Positions 63,206 to 64,000 of a stretch of 64,000 nucleotides of DNA are shown here, piece by piece. Each line of letters opens with the position of its first letter. Positions within the stretch are counted from its first letter, which is position 1. This DNA comes from Tenacibaculum dicentrarchi. Its GTDB lineage: Bacteria; Bacteroidota; Bacteroidia; Flavobacteriales; Flavobacteriaceae. The stretch spans positions 2,744,269 to 2,808,268 of the forward strand of contig NZ_OZ038524.1 of assembly GCF_964036635.1 (NCBI RefSeq), given 5' to 3'. The position numbers and the translations under genes are program-made. The notes under the pieces are model-generated. The model was given only the letters and a program-made list of their open reading frames with translations. It was not told where the DNA came from and made no database searches.

Positions 63206-64000
63206 CAGTAATTAACAATGCTTTTTTAATAAAAACAGATAAAGGTCTAAAAATCAAATATTTATAAACACCAGATGAATGTTAATAAGTAAGAGTATCT
63301 TTTTAAAACTTTTTTTGTTTATCTAAAATATTTTTACAATACAAAAGTATATTTAATATACACAACTTTTTTTATCAGATTCTAATAAACATTTATCAAC
63401 ATAAAATTAACCTCTTATTAACAATTAAACTTAATAAAGTTATTAATAATTAATTGTTATTAACGGTTAATAACAATTGTTAATAACTTTATTAAAGTAC
63501 TCATTTAAAAACTTTTAAACACATTATAACCTGTTAATATTATTTAATAAGTCATATTTACAAAAATAATAGCAAATACTTATTCTACTTATTAACAAAC
63601 TATAATAACAACTATTTTTTTTTATTTATTAAAAGAGAAAATATATATAATATAATAAATGTTAATAACCTTATTAAAGAATATGAATTGTTTTTATTTC
63701 TTATTAATCAATTTGGTTAAAATCAATTTAAGATTGTTACTATATTTATATATATTTGCGTTACAACACTGTGTAGTTACTTCTCAATTAACAGCAATTT
63801 AATTGCTATATTTTTTACTAAGTAAGAAAATTCTAGTAAGACCTAGAAAAGCAAAACAACTAACTATTTTTATGGTATAAAAATTGCTCAATTTTTTATT
63901 GAGTTTAAAAAATATGATTATATCATAAATAATGTAAAAATTAGTCCAAAACAATAAATTGATAACAGTTATTTAATAAAATACACAGTTTATTTATTCG
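63206..64000. other. Gene-free AT-rich region with TTATTAACA-type 9-mers
   Basis: About 800 bases with no supported gene. The 9-mer TTATTAACA occurs on one strand or the other at 63280-63288, 63415-63423, 63478-63486, 63589-63597 and 63660-63668. TTATCAACA, one step from the DnaA box TTATCCACA, occurs at 63199-63207 and 63393-63401. A long imperfect palindrome lies at 63431-63495. A -7-type TATATTTG is at 63751-63758, followed by stems at 63793-63807 (with a T-run) and 63887-63903, so a short RNA or a leader of a gene beyond the window is possible. An origin or segregation site is also possible; no neighbouring dnaA supports it here. Confidence 0.4.
63431..63495. repeat. Long imperfect AT-rich palindrome
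   Basis: TTAATAAAGTTATTAA on the left answers TTAATAACTTTATTAA on the right, with TTGTTATTAAC/GTTAATAACAA closing on a two-base centre. The left arm has four extra bases. The right half motif GTTAATAAC-TTATTAAAG is repeated at 63661-63679. Confidence 0.8.

Noticed and set aside
1..64000. Prophage, transposase, restriction-modification or other defence system
   Set aside because: No integrase, transposase, methyltransferase, capsid or toxin-antitoxin gene was recognised anywhere. The endonuclease at 22340 is a secreted nutritional-type EndA relative, not a restriction enzyme.

Overview
The window is AT-rich chromosomal DNA from a gliding marine-type Flavobacteriaceae (Bacteroidota). A genus close to Tenacibaculum or Polaribacter is plausible, but that is inference. 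The evidence for the group is the gldH gliding gene, a type IX secretion (T9SS) C-terminal sorting domain, many lipoproteins with SC-type lipoboxes, the TAnnTTTG promoter -7 box typical of Bacteroidota in front of many genes, near absence of strong Shine-Dalgarno sites, a type-B succinate dehydrogenase, and a RicT (PSP1) gene next to gldH.

Layout. 1-5702 (minus): scoB(partial)-scoA CoA transferase, then ricT-gldH-PBP1A as an overlapping run. 5926-13621 (minus): glnS, a candidate small RNA, a secreted unknown, aminopeptidase P, rhlE, and a RimK-type ligase overlapping an AstE-like deacylase. 13742-20355 (plus): folB, tRNA-Cys, an exported Ppx/GppA-like lipoprotein, an MBL hydrolase, a subtilisin-like lipoprotein, and an M1 peptidase. 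20439-26988: DUF3109, MarC with a minimal flavoprotein, a secreted endonuclease I, a LytS/LytTR two-component pair, DUF1573 and an M28 peptidase. 27086-35684 (minus): sdhCAB, a hairpin-rich gap with a MITE-like element and a candidate structured RNA, nrdB-nrdA, and thioredoxin. 35855-46839: prolyl oligopeptidase, ABC ATPase, DUF2071, GreA-like protein, an FAD oxidase, two orphan lipoproteins, a cyclase, a helix-hairpin-helix membrane protein and an ALDH7-type dehydrogenase. 47157-48185 (plus): a three-gene operon encoding two probable Roadblock/LC7 proteins and a small acidic partner. 48288-64000: LuxE-like protein, glpD, a large leucine-rich T9SS cargo, an MFS transporter, an ACT-like protein, gpsA, dut, recA, an aldose-epimerase-like protein, rluE-type pseudouridine synthase, a BadF-type kinase, a GNAT protein, rpiB, and a final gene-free AT-rich stretch of about 850 bp full of inverted repeats.

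No transposase, prophage, CRISPR array, rRNA or classical defence island is visible. The non-housekeeping interest lies in: (i) the Roadblock-type operon; (ii) the exported Ppx/GppA-like lipoprotein; (iii) two candidate non-coding RNAs (7770-7838 minus and about 31099-31303 plus); (iv) a family of five intergenic hairpin repeats; (v) two MITE-like elements with TTA target duplications; (vi) a 27-residue tandem repeat added to RicT; (vii) the palindromic AT-rich region at the right end. Functions given for housekeeping genes rest on visible family motifs. No database search was possible.
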